A stretch of 64,000 nucleotides of DNA from Gemmatimonadota bacterium (lineage in GTDB: Bacteria > Gemmatimonadota > Gemmatimonadetes > Gemmatimonadales > Gemmatimonadaceae). Below are positions 49,719 to 59,051 of the stretch, piece by piece; the stretch's first letter is position 1; each line of letters starts with the position of its first letter. The notes under the pieces are model-generated. The model was not told the origin of the DNA and did no database searches. It worked only from the letters and a program-made list of their open reading frames with translations. Made by a program: the position numbers and the translations under genes. The DNA is taken from NCBI GenBank assembly GCA_021298835.1, contig JAJTHG010000023.1:1-64000 (forward strand). The letters run 5' to 3'.

Positions 49719-52014
49719 GGCCGATCGACGGCAGCAGGCCCACGCCCTCGTTCGCCACCGCCTGCCGCGTCCGGGGATTCCACTGCGGCGGCGACGGATT
49801 CTGCCGGTTCGTGACGTTCTGCAGGTCGAGGAAGGCGATCAACTGCGTCTTGCCGAAGACGAAGCGGCGATCCACCCGCACGTCGGCGGCGAAGAAGGTC
49901 CCCAGCCGCTCGCCGTTGTAGCGCGCGAAGTCGAGCGTCCCCGCCTGCGGCCCCCCCGTCACGAACGGCGTGAAGGGAAGCCCGGACGCCGCGCGCGCGC
50001 GCAGGGCCAGCTCCCACTTCGCGTTCGGCCGCCAGCCGATCACGCCGTTGGCGAGCACCGGCGTGTCGAACGCACCGCGGGTGCTCGTGCCGTCGAGCCC
50101 GGTGAAGCGCGTGCGGTTGTAGCTTGCGCTCAGCTGCCCGTAGAGGGGGCTGCGCCCGAGCTTCTTCTGCACGAAGACCTCGGCCCCGTACGCCTCGCCG
50201 GTGCCGGTGCTCTCGAGCGGCTCGAGGCCGAAGGGGATGTCGGTCGTCGCGTCGTCGAAGCCGCTCGGGCTCAGCACCGCCTGCGGGCGGAAGACCCGCG
50301 CGGGATACGCGCCGTAGCGCTTGGCGTACACCTCGAGTTGCACCTTGAGTTCGTCCCCGACGAGGCGCGTCAGGCCGGCCACCGCCTGATCGGCGCGGAA
50401 GGGCCGCAGTGACTGCCGGTTCGCCGGGTCGCCCACGAGCCAGATGTAGCTCGGGGCCTGCCAGTACCGGCCGCCCGAGACGGCGAGGGTCGTGACGTCG
50501 TCGAGCCGGTACGTCGCGTTCAGCCGCGGCGCGAGCCGCACGGCGTTCCCGAGGAAGCCGTACCAGTCGCCGCGGACGCCGGCGCTGAGCCGCAATGCCG
50601 GCCGCACCTGCCAGGCGGCCTGCGCGTAGGTGCCGTTGCGGAGGGCGGTGAAGCTCGTGTCCACGCGCAGCGTGCGCGGCTGGCCCAGCTGGTCTAGCCG
50701 CCGGAACCCGGCCAGCGTGGCGTCGAAGCGCAGGTCGCTCGCGTACTTGAAGATCGTCCCGGCCTCGACCTCCAGCCCGCGACGCGGCAGCCACGTGAGG
50801 TCGGTCCGGAGGGTGGTCTCTCCCTCGGTCGAGCGGCTCTCGAAGACCGGGTTCAGCAGCGAATCGCGCTGCGCGGTGACGAAGCGCGTCCACGTGCGGC
50901 CGAGCGTCGTCGTCACCACGCCGTCCGGCAGCAGCCGCTTCCACGTGAGGCCGCTGAAGTACTGGTCCTGCGCCGGCGCGAGCACCTGCGAGTTGTTGAC
51001 GCGGGCCGAGTCGGTGCCGTTGTCGAACGTGACCGTGCCCCGCGCGGCGATAGTGAGGAACGAGAGCGCGTCGCGCGTCGTCGGGCGCCAGACCGCCTTC
51101 GCGGTGGCGTCGGTGTAGGACGGGATGAAGCTCAGGCCGATCGCCTGGAAGAGCAGGTCGAGGTAGCTGCGCCGCACGTTCACGAAGAACGACGCGTCCC
51201 GGCCGATCGGCCCCTCGAGCACCGCGCCGTACTGCGTGGCGGCGACGTTGAGCTCGCCCGCGAGGCGCTCGCGGTTGCCCTCGCGCAGGGTGAGCGTCGT
51301 CGCCGACGAGGCGCGGTCGCCGTACCGGGCCCCGAATCCGCCGGCGGAGATCGCGGCCGTCTCGATGAAGCGGATGTTGATCAGCGAGATCGGCCCGCCG
51401 GTCGAACCCTGCGACCCGAAGTGGTTGATGTTCGGCACCTCGATGTTGTCCACGACGAACAGGTTCTCGAACGGTGCCCCCCCGCGGACGATGATGTCGT
51501 TGCGGGCCGCGCTGGTCACCCCCACGCCCGGCGCGACCGAGATCGCCCGCAGCACGTCCTCCTGCGCTCCCGGCTGCCGCCGCACCTCCTCGGCCGCGTA
51601 CGTCTGCGTCGAGACCGGGGTCGCCGGCGGCAGTTGCGGCGGGAACGCCTCGGGGCGCACGGTCACCGCCTCGAGCTGCACGTCGATCGGGCGCAGCACG
51701 ACCAGCACCTCCGCCGGCTTGGCGGGAGAGACGGCGATGTCGCCCTTGGTCACCGGGGCGAAGCCCAGCCGACGGATCTCGAGCGTGACGATCCCGGTGC
51801 GCACCCCGCGCAGGACGAAGCGGCCGCCGGCGTCGGTCTGCGCGCCGATCTCCTGACCGACCACGCGAACCGTGGCGCCCACGACGGGGGCCTCGGTGAC
51901 GGCCTGGACGATGCGGCCGGTGATGGCGCCGGTCGGCGCGGACGGGACTTGGGCAGGCAGGGGGGCGCAGGCGAGCAGGACGACCGGCCGCCAGACGCGA
52001 ACGAAATTGGACAT
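49702..52014 (-). CDS. TonB-dependent receptor with carboxypeptidase-regulatory-like domain
   Basis: A 770-residue outer-membrane receptor. After the signal peptide (about residues 1-22) comes an Ig-like regulatory domain (GAITGRIVQAVTEAPVVGATVRV), a plug (QEDVLRAISVAPGVGVTSAARNDIIVRGG, FENLFVVDNIEVPNINHFG) and a barrel ending SIGLNWEF. The plug differs from the haem and zinc receptors above and lacks the usual GPAS..YG motif, having IETAAISAGGFGARYGDRAS instead. Ligand unknown, perhaps a glycan or peptide-derived nutrient. No SusD partner is adjacent. Confidence 0.82.
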   Translation of the reverse strand: MSNFVRVWRPVVLLACAPLPAQVPSAPTGAITGRIVQAVTEAPVVGATVRVVGQEIGAQTDAGGRFVLRGVRTGIVTLEIRRLGFAPVTKGDIAVSPAKPAEVLVVLRPIDVQLEAVTVRPEAFPPQLPPATPVSTQTYAAEEVRRQPGAQEDVLRAISVAPGVGVTSAARNDIIVRGGAPFENLFVVDNIEVPNINHFGSQGSTGGPISLINIRFIETAAISAGGFGARYGDRASSATTLTLREGNRERLAGELNVAATQYGAVLEGPIGRDASFFVNVRRSYLDLLFQAIGLSFIPSYTDATAKAVWRPTTRDALSFLTIAARGTVTFDNGTDSARVNNSQVLAPAQDQYFSGLTWKRLLPDGVVTTTLGRTWTRFVTAQRDSLLNPVFESRSTEGETTLRTDLTWLPRRGLEVEAGTIFKYASDLRFDATLAGFRRLDQLGQPRTLRVDTSFTALRNGTYAQAAWQVRPALRLSAGVRGDWYGFLGNAVRLAPRLNATYRLDDVTTLAVSGGRYWQAPSYIWLVGDPANRQSLRPFRADQAVAGLTRLVGDELKVQLEVYAKRYGAYPARVFRPQAVLSPSGFDDATTDIPFGLEPLESTGTGEAYGAEVFVQKKLGRSPLYGQLSASYNRTRFTGLDGTSTRGAFDTPVLANGVIGWRPNAKWELALRARAASGLPFTPFVTGGPQAGTLDFARYNGERLGTFFAADVRVDRRFVFGKTQLIAFLDLQNVTNRQNPSPPQWNPRTRQAVANEGVGLLPSIGLNWEF

Positions 52015-52203
52015 GTGCAGGATGAAAGGTCGCTGTTGAACGCGGAACGCTCGCCGTCCGTTCGCGGCGGCGGCGGGTGACGAACGCGCGTGTCGTGCGC
52101 TGCTCGACGCCCGCTACGCCCCGCTCCGGCGGTTCGCGTTCACGCTCGTGCGCGGCGCAGCGACCCAGCGCCGCCTGCTCGATGCCGCGCTTCGCGCCCC
52201 TCC

Positions 52204-52260
52204 CCGGCCGCATGCCGGCCGCATGCCGGCCCGTCATCGCCTCGGCGGTGACGGGCCGGC
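52204..52260. repeat. 11-bp tandem repeat running into a hairpin
   Basis: CCGGCCGCATG occurs twice in tandem with a partial third copy, then GCCGGCCCGTCA at 52225-52236 pairs perfectly with TGACGGGCCGGC at 52249-52260. It lies in the 271-bp gap between the divergent TonB receptor and membrane protein genes, close to the latter. It could be a regulatory structure or a decayed terminator. The rest of the gap shows nothing recognisable besides the TAGCTT at 52273. Confidence 0.6.
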
Positions 52261-52285
52261 TTGCGTTCGCGGCTAGCTTGCCTCC

Positions 52286-53035
52286 GTGCCGCCGACCGCC
52301 GCCCCGACCCCCGCCTCGCCGGCCGAACCCGACCTCTGGGGGCACCTCCCGGCGCGCACGCGTGGCCTGGTGGCGACGCACGTCGTGGGGGTCATCGTGG
52401 GCGGGCTCGCGCTCGACCGGGAGTTCGGCTGGACGGGCCAGCACCTCGCCACGCTCTGGACGGTGGCGGTCTTCGCGTGGCTGCTCCGCCTCGGACGGCC
52501 GCTCGAGCGCCGGGTCCTGCTCGTCTGCACGGCGCTCGCCGGCGTCGGCGAGGCCGTGCTCTCGCTCGGCTGGGGTGTCTATGACTACCGGTTCGGCAAC
52601 CTGCCGCTGTTCGTACCCCCTGGGCATGCGCTGCTGATGACGCTCGGGCTCGTGGTGCGGCCGCTCGTCACCCCGCGGCACGTCGCCGCGGTGGCCGCGG
52701 GCGCGGCGGTGTGGGCGATCGTCGTGCTGTGGCGCGGCACCGACGCGTTCGGGACGATCCTCGCGGGGCTGTTCCTCGTCTGCGCGGGCCTCAGCCGCGG
52801 CCGCGACCTCTATGCGGCGATGTTCGTGCTGGCGCTCGCCATGGAGCTGTACGGCACCGCGCTCGGCAACTGGACGTGGCGCCCGAGCGTCCCCGGCACC
52901 GGCTGGTCCGCCGCCAACCCGCCCTTCGCCGCCGGCGCCTTCTACGCGCTGCTCGACCTGCTCGTCCTCGCCGCCGTGCGGCGCCGCCCCCGGGTGCACG
53001 GGCGCGGCGCGGCGCTGCTTCCCGACGTCCCCTGA
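52286..53035 (+). CDS. integral membrane protein of unknown function
   Basis: A 249-residue protein with about seven hydrophobic segments (for instance LVATHVVGVIVGGLALD, LWTVAVFAWLLRLG, AAVAAGAAVWAIVVLW). Polar motifs between them (LFVPPGHALLMTLG, GTALGNWTWRPSVPG, ANPPFAAGAFYALLD) suggest a conserved lumenal site, vaguely recalling carotenoid-pathway membrane enzymes, but I cannot assign it. Start GTG at 52286 has TAGCTT 7 bases before it. The next gene follows after 19 bases and is likely co-transcribed. Confidence 0.65.
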   Translation: MPPTAAPTPASPAEPDLWGHLPARTRGLVATHVVGVIVGGLALDREFGWTGQHLATLWTVAVFAWLLRLGRPLERRVLLVCTALAGVGEAVLSLGWGVYDYRFGNLPLFVPPGHALLMTLGLVVRPLVTPRHVAAVAAGAAVWAIVVLWRGTDAFGTILAGLFLVCAGLSRGRDLYAAMFVLALAMELYGTALGNWTWRPSVPGTGWSAANPPFAAGAFYALLDLLVLAAVRRRPRVHGRGAALLPDVP

Positions 53036-53054
53036 CTCCCCGGATCCCCGCCTC

Positions 53055-54056
53055 ATGCTTCGTCACCTGATCGTCGTGGCCGCCCTCGCGGGCGGTGCCG
53101 GGCTCTCGGCCTGCGCCCGCAACGCGCCCGCCCCGCTGCCGAGCGACGATGCATCGCCGCTCGGCCCGTCCCCCGCCCCGGCCTCCAACCCGGACACCCC
53201 GGAGAAGGTCGCGCTCGGCGCGCAGCTCTTCTACGACCCGCGCCTGTCGGCGACGGGGACCATGTCGTGCGAAGGGTGCCACTACCGCGCCCTCGGCTGG
53301 ACGGACACGCTGCGCCTCTCGACGCGCGCGACCGGCGTGGTGAACGCCCGGCACACGCCGACGCTGTACAACGTCGGGCACCAGACGGCGTGGTACTGGG
53401 ACGGCCGCGCCACGTCGCTCGAGGGGCAGATCGCCGCCGCGTGGAAGTCGCAGCTCGGTGCCAACACCGAGCGCGTGGCGGCGGCGGTCAATGCCGTTCC
53501 CGAGTACCGCACCCGGTTCGCCGCCGTCTTCGGCGACACCGCCAGCGAGCCACGCATCGCGCAGGCGCTGGCGTCGTACGTGCGCACGCTCAACTCCGGG
53601 CCATCGCCGTGGGACCGCTTTCAGGCCGGCGATCGTCGCGCCCTCGGTGCCGAGGCGCAGGCGGGGTGGCAGCTCTTCATCGGCAAGGCCGGCTGCGCCG
53701 CGTGCCACGTGCCACCGCGCTTCGCCGACGGGCTCTACCACAACGTCGGCCTCGAGGCGGGCAAGGCGACGCCCGACCGCGGCCGTGCGGCGGTGACCAA
53801 TGCGCCCGCCGACGAACGCGCCTTCAAGACACCGACGCTGCGGTCGGTGGCGCTCTCGCGGCCGTACTTCCACGACGGCAGCGCCGCCACGCTCGAGGCG
53901 GCCGTCCGCTACATGGCCTCGGGCGGCGGCCCCGACTCGACCAAGTCGCCGCTCCTCGTCAACCGCTCGCTCGGCGACGTCGAGGTGCGCCAGCTCGTGG
54001 CGTTCCTGCAGGCGCTCACGTCGGACGAGCCGGCGCCGCGTCCCCGCGTCCCTTGA
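53055..54056 (+). CDS. di-haem cytochrome c peroxidase / MauG-family protein
   Basis: A 333-residue exported lipoprotein (lipobox-like LSACAR near residue 20). Two haem motifs are present: CEGCH near residue 74 and CAACH near residue 217. Family patterns include LGAQLFYDPRLSATGTMSCEGCH, NARHTPTLYNVG, WDGRATSLEGQ, and FKTPTLRSVALSRPYFHDGS. Such enzymes reduce H2O2 with electrons from a small cytochrome, or oxidise protein side chains. The monohaem cytochrome near 15 kb could be a donor, which is speculation. Confidence 0.88.
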   Translation: MLRHLIVVAALAGGAGLSACARNAPAPLPSDDASPLGPSPAPASNPDTPEKVALGAQLFYDPRLSATGTMSCEGCHYRALGWTDTLRLSTRATGVVNARHTPTLYNVGHQTAWYWDGRATSLEGQIAAAWKSQLGANTERVAAAVNAVPEYRTRFAAVFGDTASEPRIAQALASYVRTLNSGPSPWDRFQAGDRRALGAEAQAGWQLFIGKAGCAACHVPPRFADGLYHNVGLEAGKATPDRGRAAVTNAPADERAFKTPTLRSVALSRPYFHDGSAATLEAAVRYMASGGGPDSTKSPLLVNRSLGDVEVRQLVAFLQALTSDEPAPRPRVP

Positions 54057-54093
54057 GCGGGGCGCCGGACGCCGGGCAAGCGCGTCGCCGACC

Positions 54094-55674
54094 CTAGCGC
54101 TTCGCCGCCGCCGGCCGCGGCGGGCCCTTCTTCGCGGCGTCGTCCTCCCCCTCGAGGAACGCCACGTCGTGGCCCGCCGACTTGAGCTGCCCCACCAGCC
54201 CCGGCTTGTCCACCGCCTTGGCGTAGGCCTCCTTCACCTCCACCTGACGCCGCTCCACCAGGTCCATGAGGGCGTCGTTGAGGGTGATCATGCCGTGCTT
54301 CCGCGAGGTCTGGATCATCGAGGGGATCTGGAAGGTCTTCCCCTCGCGGATGAGGTTGGCCAGCGCGGGGGTGTGCAGCATGATCTCGCGCACCGCCACG
54401 CGGCCGCCGCCGATCCGCTTGCAGAGGGTCTGCGAGATGACGCCCTTGAGCGACTCGGAGAGCATCGTCCGGATCTGGTCCTGCCGGTCGGCGGGGAACT
54501 GGTCGATGATGCGGTCGATCGTGCTCGCCGCCGTCGTCGTGTGCAGTGTCCCGAACACCAGGTGCCCGGTCTCCGCGGTCTCGATCGCGATCGACGTCGT
54601 CTCGAGGTCGCGCAGCTCGCCGACGAGGATCACGTCCGGGTCCTCGCGCAGGGCCGCCCTGAGCGCGCTCTTGAACGACTCCGTATGCACGCCGACCTGC
54701 CGCTGGGTGATGATGCAGTTCTTGTTCTGGTGCACGAACTCGATCGGGTCCTCGATCGTGATCACGTGATCGGTCCGCAGGCGGTTGACGAGGTCCACCA
54801 GCGAGCAGAGCGTCGTGGACTTGCCCGAGCCCGTCGGCCCCGTCACCAGCACCAGCCCCTTCGTGAGGTGGCAGAGGTTCTGCACCTCCTGCGGGATCTT
54901 CAGCTGCTCGACCGACACCACCGTCGCCGGGATCACGCGGAAGACCGCGCCCACGCCCTTCCGCTCGCGCATCGCGTTCGCCCGGAATCGCGCGATGCCT
55001 TCGATCTCGTAGGCGTAGTCGGTGTCGTTGCGATCGCGGAACTCGGCCTTGTTCCGCTCGGGCATGATGCTCGTGAGCATCGCCTCGAGGAACCCGTTCT
55101 CCAGCAGCGGCTTCCCCTCGAGCCGCACCATCTCACCGTGCAGCCGGATGATCGGCGGCTCGCCGACGCGCAGGTGCAGGTCCGATCCACCCTTCGTCAC
55201 GAGCGCGCGCAGCAGTTCGTCGATCTGCGCCCGGGCCTCGCCGACGGGGTCCGCGGACGGCGACGCCCCCGCCCGCACGCCGGGCGACGGGGCGCTCCCC
55301 GTCGGAGCCGGGGACGGGACGGCTTCCTCCGTGATCGCGCGGAGGCTGCCGGTCATCCGCTGGAACATCCCGTGGTCGTCCACGGCGATCGAACAGCGCA
55401 ACGACCCGTTCTCGGTCCGCAGCTTCACCCCGAACGAGCCGTCGGCGTTGTCATAGCGGAACGTCGTCGGCGTCCCGGCGTCCAGGTGGGCGACGGCATC
55501 GGCCGGGGCGACCTCCCGCAGCAGGGCGACGATCTGCGCGACCGTGAGCGGGGCCCTCGTCACGGGGCGCTGCTCCCCCTGCACGAGCATGCGCGCGACG
55601 TCGTTCTCGGCGAGGTGGATGGCGTCGGCGCGGTTGGTGATCATCGCCGAGAGCAGCCGGTCGAGCTGGGCCAT
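54094..55674 (-). CDS. PilT-like twitching/secretion ATPase with duplicated N-domain
   Basis: A 526-residue secretion ATPase. The C-terminal two thirds are PilT: GGSDLHLRVGEPPIIRLHG near residue 162, Walker A GPTGSGKST at 279-287, Asp box (ITIEDPIEFVH), Walker B-like DPDVILVGELRDLET, and His box TAETGHLVFGTLHT. PilT retracts type IV pili. Residues 1-110 (LLSAMITNRADAIHLAENDV, QRPVTRAPLTVAQIVALLRE) look like a diverged second copy of the PilT N-terminal domain, so the protein is about 150 residues longer than usual, with a Pro/Ser linker at 118-142. The C-terminus has a charged extension. No pilus genes are adjacent. Confidence 0.88.
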   Translation of the reverse strand: MAQLDRLLSAMITNRADAIHLAENDVARMLVQGEQRPVTRAPLTVAQIVALLREVAPADAVAHLDAGTPTTFRYDNADGSFGVKLRTENGSLRCSIAVDDHGMFQRMTGSLRAITEEAVPSPAPTGSAPSPGVRAGASPSADPVGEARAQIDELLRALVTKGGSDLHLRVGEPPIIRLHGEMVRLEGKPLLENGFLEAMLTSIMPERNKAEFRDRNDTDYAYEIEGIARFRANAMRERKGVGAVFRVIPATVVSVEQLKIPQEVQNLCHLTKGLVLVTGPTGSGKSTTLCSLVDLVNRLRTDHVITIEDPIEFVHQNKNCIITQRQVGVHTESFKSALRAALREDPDVILVGELRDLETTSIAIETAETGHLVFGTLHTTTAASTIDRIIDQFPADRQDQIRTMLSESLKGVISQTLCKRIGGGRVAVREIMLHTPALANLIREGKTFQIPSMIQTSRKHGMITLNDALMDLVERRQVEVKEAYAKAVDKPGLVGQLKSAGHDVAFLEGEDDAAKKGPPRPAAAKR

Positions 55675-55704
55675 GGAGGAACGGGAGGGAGGAAGGAGGA
55701 AACC

Positions 55705-56640
55705 CTAGGCGTGCAGCGCGGGGGCGTGCACCGCCAGATCGGGGGGCTCGATCTGCAGCGTCACGTGCCTTATGCCGAACTCGCGCGCGAGCGACTCCTG
55801 CGCCCCCCGTACGACGTCGGCGTAGTGGCCCGCCTCGGTCACCACCGCGTGCGCCGTGCACGAGATCATGCCACCCGCGACCGTCCACACGTGCAGGTCG
55901 TGGATCCCGAGCACGCCCGGCAGCGCCTCGAGCCGACGCCGCACCGCGGCCGGATCCACGTGCTTCGGCGCCGACTCGAGCAGCACATCCACCGACTCGC
56001 GCACCAGCGCCCACGCCGCGCGCACGATCAGGAGCGTCGTCAGCACGGAGGCAACCGGGTCGGCCGCCGCCCATCCGGTCCACCGCATCACCAGCGCCGC
56101 CGCCACGGTGGCCACCGATCCGAGCAGGTCGCCGACCACGTGCAGATATGCCCCGCGCACGTTCAGCGAGTGGGCCGCGTCGGCGTGCAGGAGCCACGCC
56201 GCCACGGCGTTCACCCCGAGGCCGAGCGCCGCGACCAGCAGCATCGGGCCGGTCGCCACCGGCTCGGGACGCACGAGCCGCTGCAGCGCCTCCCACGCGA
56301 TCGCCGCCGAGATCGCCAGCAGCACGCTCCCGTTGATGAACGCCGCGAGGATCTCGGCCCGCAGGTAGCCGAAGGTGCGCTGGGCCCCCGCCGGCTGGCG
56401 GGCGATCCATGCGCAGAACAGCGTGAGCGCCAGCGCGGCGACGTCCGCCAGCATGTGTCCCGCGTCGGCCAGCAGCGCCAGCGAGTTCGACAGGACGCCA
56501 CCGACCACCTCGGCGACGAGGAACAGCGCCGTGAGCGCCAGGACCACCCGGAGCCGCGCCGTCGGCGCATGGCCGTGGTGGCCGTCGCACGTCACGTCGT
56601 CCGGGTGCGGGTGCCCGTGGCCGGTGTCGGTGCGAGCCAT
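55705..56640 (-). CDS. cation diffusion facilitator (CzcD/ZitB type)
   Basis: A 311-residue metal exporter. The His-rich N-terminus (HGHPHPDDVTCDGHHGH) is followed by six membrane segments with the metal-site motifs SNSLALLADAGHMLADV (helix 2) and HVVGDLLGSVATV (helix 5), and a cytoplasmic domain (HDLHVWTVAGGMISCTAHAVV). These transporters export Zn2+, Co2+ or Cd2+ by proton exchange. It complements the ZIP and ZnuD-like importers of the window. The ATG at 56640 has TACACT 6 bases upstream. Confidence 0.92.
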   Translation of the reverse strand: MARTDTGHGHPHPDDVTCDGHHGHAPTARLRVVLALTALFLVAEVVGGVLSNSLALLADAGHMLADVAALALTLFCAWIARQPAGAQRTFGYLRAEILAAFINGSVLLAISAAIAWEALQRLVRPEPVATGPMLLVAALGLGVNAVAAWLLHADAAHSLNVRGAYLHVVGDLLGSVATVAAALVMRWTGWAAADPVASVLTTLLIVRAAWALVRESVDVLLESAPKHVDPAAVRRRLEALPGVLGIHDLHVWTVAGGMISCTAHAVVTEAGHYADVVRGAQESLAREFGIRHVTLQIEPPDLAVHAPALHA

Positions 56641-56680
56641 GCCGGAAGTGTATCGCCGGGAATGCCGGGCAGCAGCGCCC

Positions 56681-56722
56681 CGGGAGTCACGCCGGGAGTC
56701 ACGCCGGGAGTCACGCCGGGAG
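56681..56722. repeat. 12-bp tandem repeat, 3.5 copies
   Basis: CGGGAGTCACGC is repeated three times exactly with half a further unit, in the 92-bp gap between the CDF exporter gene and pdxA. No coding role is seen. Confidence 0.9.
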
Positions 56723-56732
56723 CTGCCGTCGG

Positions 56733-57644
56733 TCAGCGGGGCGCCCCGCTCCCCCGCACGTGCGCGGCTCGCGCCACGGCCGCCTCCGCCGCGACCCGGA
56801 CTGCCGCGAAGAAGCTCGACGGATCGGCCTTCCCCTGCCCCGCGATGTCGAGTGCCGTCCCGTGGTCGGGGGACGTCCGCGGAAACGGCAGTCCGAACGT
56901 GCAATTCACGCCCCGCCCGAACGACGCCACCTTGATGGCCGTCATCCCCACATCGTGGTACGGCGCGATCACCGCGTCGAACTCGCCCCGCATGGCGCGA
57001 ACGAAGACCGTGTCCGCCGGAAACGGGCCGGCGAGCCCGGCAGCGCGCGCCGCCGGCGCGAGCACCCGGTCGTCCTCGTCGCCGAAGCGGCCGCCGTCTC
57101 CCGCGTGCGGGTTGAGCGCGCAGAGCGCGATCCGGGGGGCGGCGATCCCGAACCACTCCACGAGTCCCGCGCGCGTCAGCGCCGCGACCGCCGCGATGAC
57201 GTCGGGCGTCAGCGCATCCGGCACCTCGCGCAGCGACCGGTGGGTCGTCGCCAGCACCACCCGCAGCCGGTCGCTCGCGAGGCACATCGCCGTCGCGCGG
57301 CCCGTCAGGCGCGCCAGCAGTTCCGTGTGTCCGGGGTCGGCGTACCCGCCTGCCAGCAGGGCCGCCTTGTCGAGCGGAGCCGTCACCAGCCCGTGCACCG
57401 CCCCCGCCATGGCCAGCTCGGTGGCCCGCACCACCGCATCGCCGGCCGCGCGGCCCGCGGCGGCGGCGGCGTCCCCCGGCCGCCAGCGGCCGGTCGCCTC
57501 CTGCACGTCCACCACCGTGCCGCGCGGGCCCACCGGGACGAGGTCGGCGATGGCCCGCAGGGCGCCGTCCGCCAGCGCCGCCTGCACCAGCTCGGGCCCG
57601 ATCCCGCGCGGGTCGCCGAGCGTCACCGCCAGGCGCGGACGCAC
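56733..57644 (-). CDS. pdxA: 4-hydroxythreonine-4-phosphate dehydrogenase
   Basis: A 303-residue enzyme of pyridoxal phosphate synthesis. Signatures: LAVTLGDPRGIGPELV at the N-terminus, VTAPLDKAAL, DPGHTELLARLTG, VVLATTHRSLREVPDAL (metal His), ALNPHAGDGGRFGDED and APYHDVGMTAIK (metal His). It is slightly shorter than the usual 330 residues. The GTG at 57644 lies 2 bases after the stop of the surA-like gene, the last link of a mfd-PPIase-surA-pdxA run like the surA-pdxA pairing of other bacteria. Confidence 0.93.
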   Translation of the reverse strand: MRPRLAVTLGDPRGIGPELVQAALADGALRAIADLVPVGPRGTVVDVQEATGRWRPGDAAAAAGRAAGDAVVRATELAMAGAVHGLVTAPLDKAALLAGGYADPGHTELLARLTGRATAMCLASDRLRVVLATTHRSLREVPDALTPDVIAAVAALTRAGLVEWFGIAAPRIALCALNPHAGDGGRFGDEDDRVLAPAARAAGLAGPFPADTVFVRAMRGEFDAVIAPYHDVGMTAIKVASFGRGVNCTFGLPFPRTSPDHGTALDIAGQGKADPSSFFAAVRVAAEAAVARAAHVRGSGAPR

Positions 57645-57646
57645 GG

Positions 57647-59014
57647 TCAGAAGATCGGGGTGGGGAGCTCGGGGCCGAGCAGGACCGCCACGTAGATCTC
57701 CTTCTTGAGCAGCTCGAGCAGGCGCCCGATCGACTTCTCCTGCGAGAGCTGCTCGCGCAGCCGGTCCTTCACCTCGTCCATCGTGTACTCCCCGGCGTCG
57801 CTCGCGGAGATGACCTGCAGGATGAAGAACTTCGGGATGCCCCGCCGGTCCGGCACCGCGAACGGGGGCGTGATATCCCCCTTCGCCTTCCCCGCCAGCG
57901 CCTGCTGGTAGCTCGGCGGCAGCTGCTCGCGCTCGAACGGCTGGATCGAGCCGCGATCCTCGCTGTTGTCGTGGAATGCGGTCACGAGCGAGTCGAACGG
58001 CGATCCCGCCACCCAGCGCGCGTAGGCGGAATCGGCGCGCGCCTTGGCGAGCGCCACGTCGGCCGAGTCGATCTTCGGGCGAATCAGCACGTGCCGCGCC
58101 TTCACCTCGCCGGGCTGCACCCGGTCCACGCGGATCAGGTGGAAGCCGAACACCGTCTCCACCGGAAAGCTCGTGATCCCGGGGTTGAGCTGGAACATCA
58201 CGCGGTCGAACTCCGGCACCATCCGGCCGCGGCGGTTCCACCCGAGGTCGCCGCCGACGTCGCGGCTTCCTTCATCCTCCGACTCGCGCTTCGCCACCGT
58301 CTCGAACGGCGTCCCCGCGTCGATCTCCTGCGCGAGGCGCGCCGCCTTGCGGAGCGCCGAGTCGCGCGCGGATGGCTTGGGTTGCGGCGCCACCGCCAGT
58401 TGGCGGAACGCCACCGTCGCCGGCTTGCGCGGCAGGTTGGCGCGCTGGCGGTCGAACGCCTCGGTCAGCTCGGCGTCGTTGACCACCGCGGGCAGCAGGC
58501 GTCCGTCGGACTTGAGCTTCTGGAAGAGCTTCAACTGCGTCTCCTGCCGCTTCGCGTCCTCGAAGAGCTTCTTGCGGTAGTCGTCCGTGCTCGCGAACGC
58601 CTCCCGCTTGAGCGCCTCGCGGAACTCTCCCTCGCTGCGGAACTGGTCGCGCACCCGCTTGAACGCCTGATCCACCTGGTCGTTCACGTCGGCGTCGGTG
58701 ACCTTGATCGTCGTGTCGGTCTTCGCCTTCTGGACGAAGACCTCATCGTTGAGCAGCTGGTTGAGCGCGTCGAGCGCGAACTGCCGCTGCTGGCCCGCGT
58801 CCATCGCCGGCCGCTGCCCGCGCAGCCGCGCCTGCACCGCGATCAGCACGTCGCTCCACAGGATCGGGGTCTTGCCCACGATGCCGACGACCCGGTCAAC
58901 CGGCAGTTCGCCCTGCCAGCCGGTCGTGTCGCGCACCGCCACGCTGTCCTGCGCCGAGGCGGCGCCGGCCCAGAGGACCGACGCCGCCAGCACCACCTGC
59001 CGCCACGTCCGCAT
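57647..59014 (-). CDS. surA: SurA-like periplasmic chaperone/peptidyl-prolyl isomerase
   Basis: A 455-residue exported protein (signal peptide ending ASAQ at about residue 23). The N-terminal chaperone domain (VDRVVGIVGKTPILWSDVLIAVQ, LLNDEVFVQKAKTD) is followed by a parvulin domain (about 190-290: VAFRQLAVAPQP, GSRDVGGDLGWNRRGRMVPEFDRVMF, VFGFHLIRVDRV), a second, degenerate parvulin-like segment (VKARHVLIRPKID, FDSLVTAFHD) and a C-terminal helix. Helps outer-membrane protein folding. It lies between another PPIase and pdxA. Confidence 0.9.
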   Translation of the reverse strand: MRTWRQVVLAASVLWAGAASAQDSVAVRDTTGWQGELPVDRVVGIVGKTPILWSDVLIAVQARLRGQRPAMDAGQQRQFALDALNQLLNDEVFVQKAKTDTTIKVTDADVNDQVDQAFKRVRDQFRSEGEFREALKREAFASTDDYRKKLFEDAKRQETQLKLFQKLKSDGRLLPAVVNDAELTEAFDRQRANLPRKPATVAFRQLAVAPQPKPSARDSALRKAARLAQEIDAGTPFETVAKRESEDEGSRDVGGDLGWNRRGRMVPEFDRVMFQLNPGITSFPVETVFGFHLIRVDRVQPGEVKARHVLIRPKIDSADVALAKARADSAYARWVAGSPFDSLVTAFHDNSEDRGSIQPFEREQLPPSYQQALAGKAKGDITPPFAVPDRRGIPKFFILQVISASDAGEYTMDEVKDRLREQLSQEKSIGRLLELLKKEIYVAVLLGPELPTPIF

Positions 59015-59051
59015 GCCGTCTCCTACCACCGTCGCCCCGGGCGAGATCCCG

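Noticed and set aside
52015-52285. A gene remnant in the gap between the TonB receptor and the membrane protein
   Set aside because: A short open stretch exists but has no start with ribosome-binding site and no recognisable motif; only the repeats, hairpin and TAGCTT are supportable.
56681-56722. The 12-bp repeats as a small CRISPR array
   Set aside because: The units are directly adjacent with no spacers and are far too short.
53800-57708. A 1302-codon plus-strand frame across pilT, the CDF exporter and pdxA
   Set aside because: All three minus-strand genes have clear family motifs; the plus frame has only low-complexity Arg/His-rich sequence.
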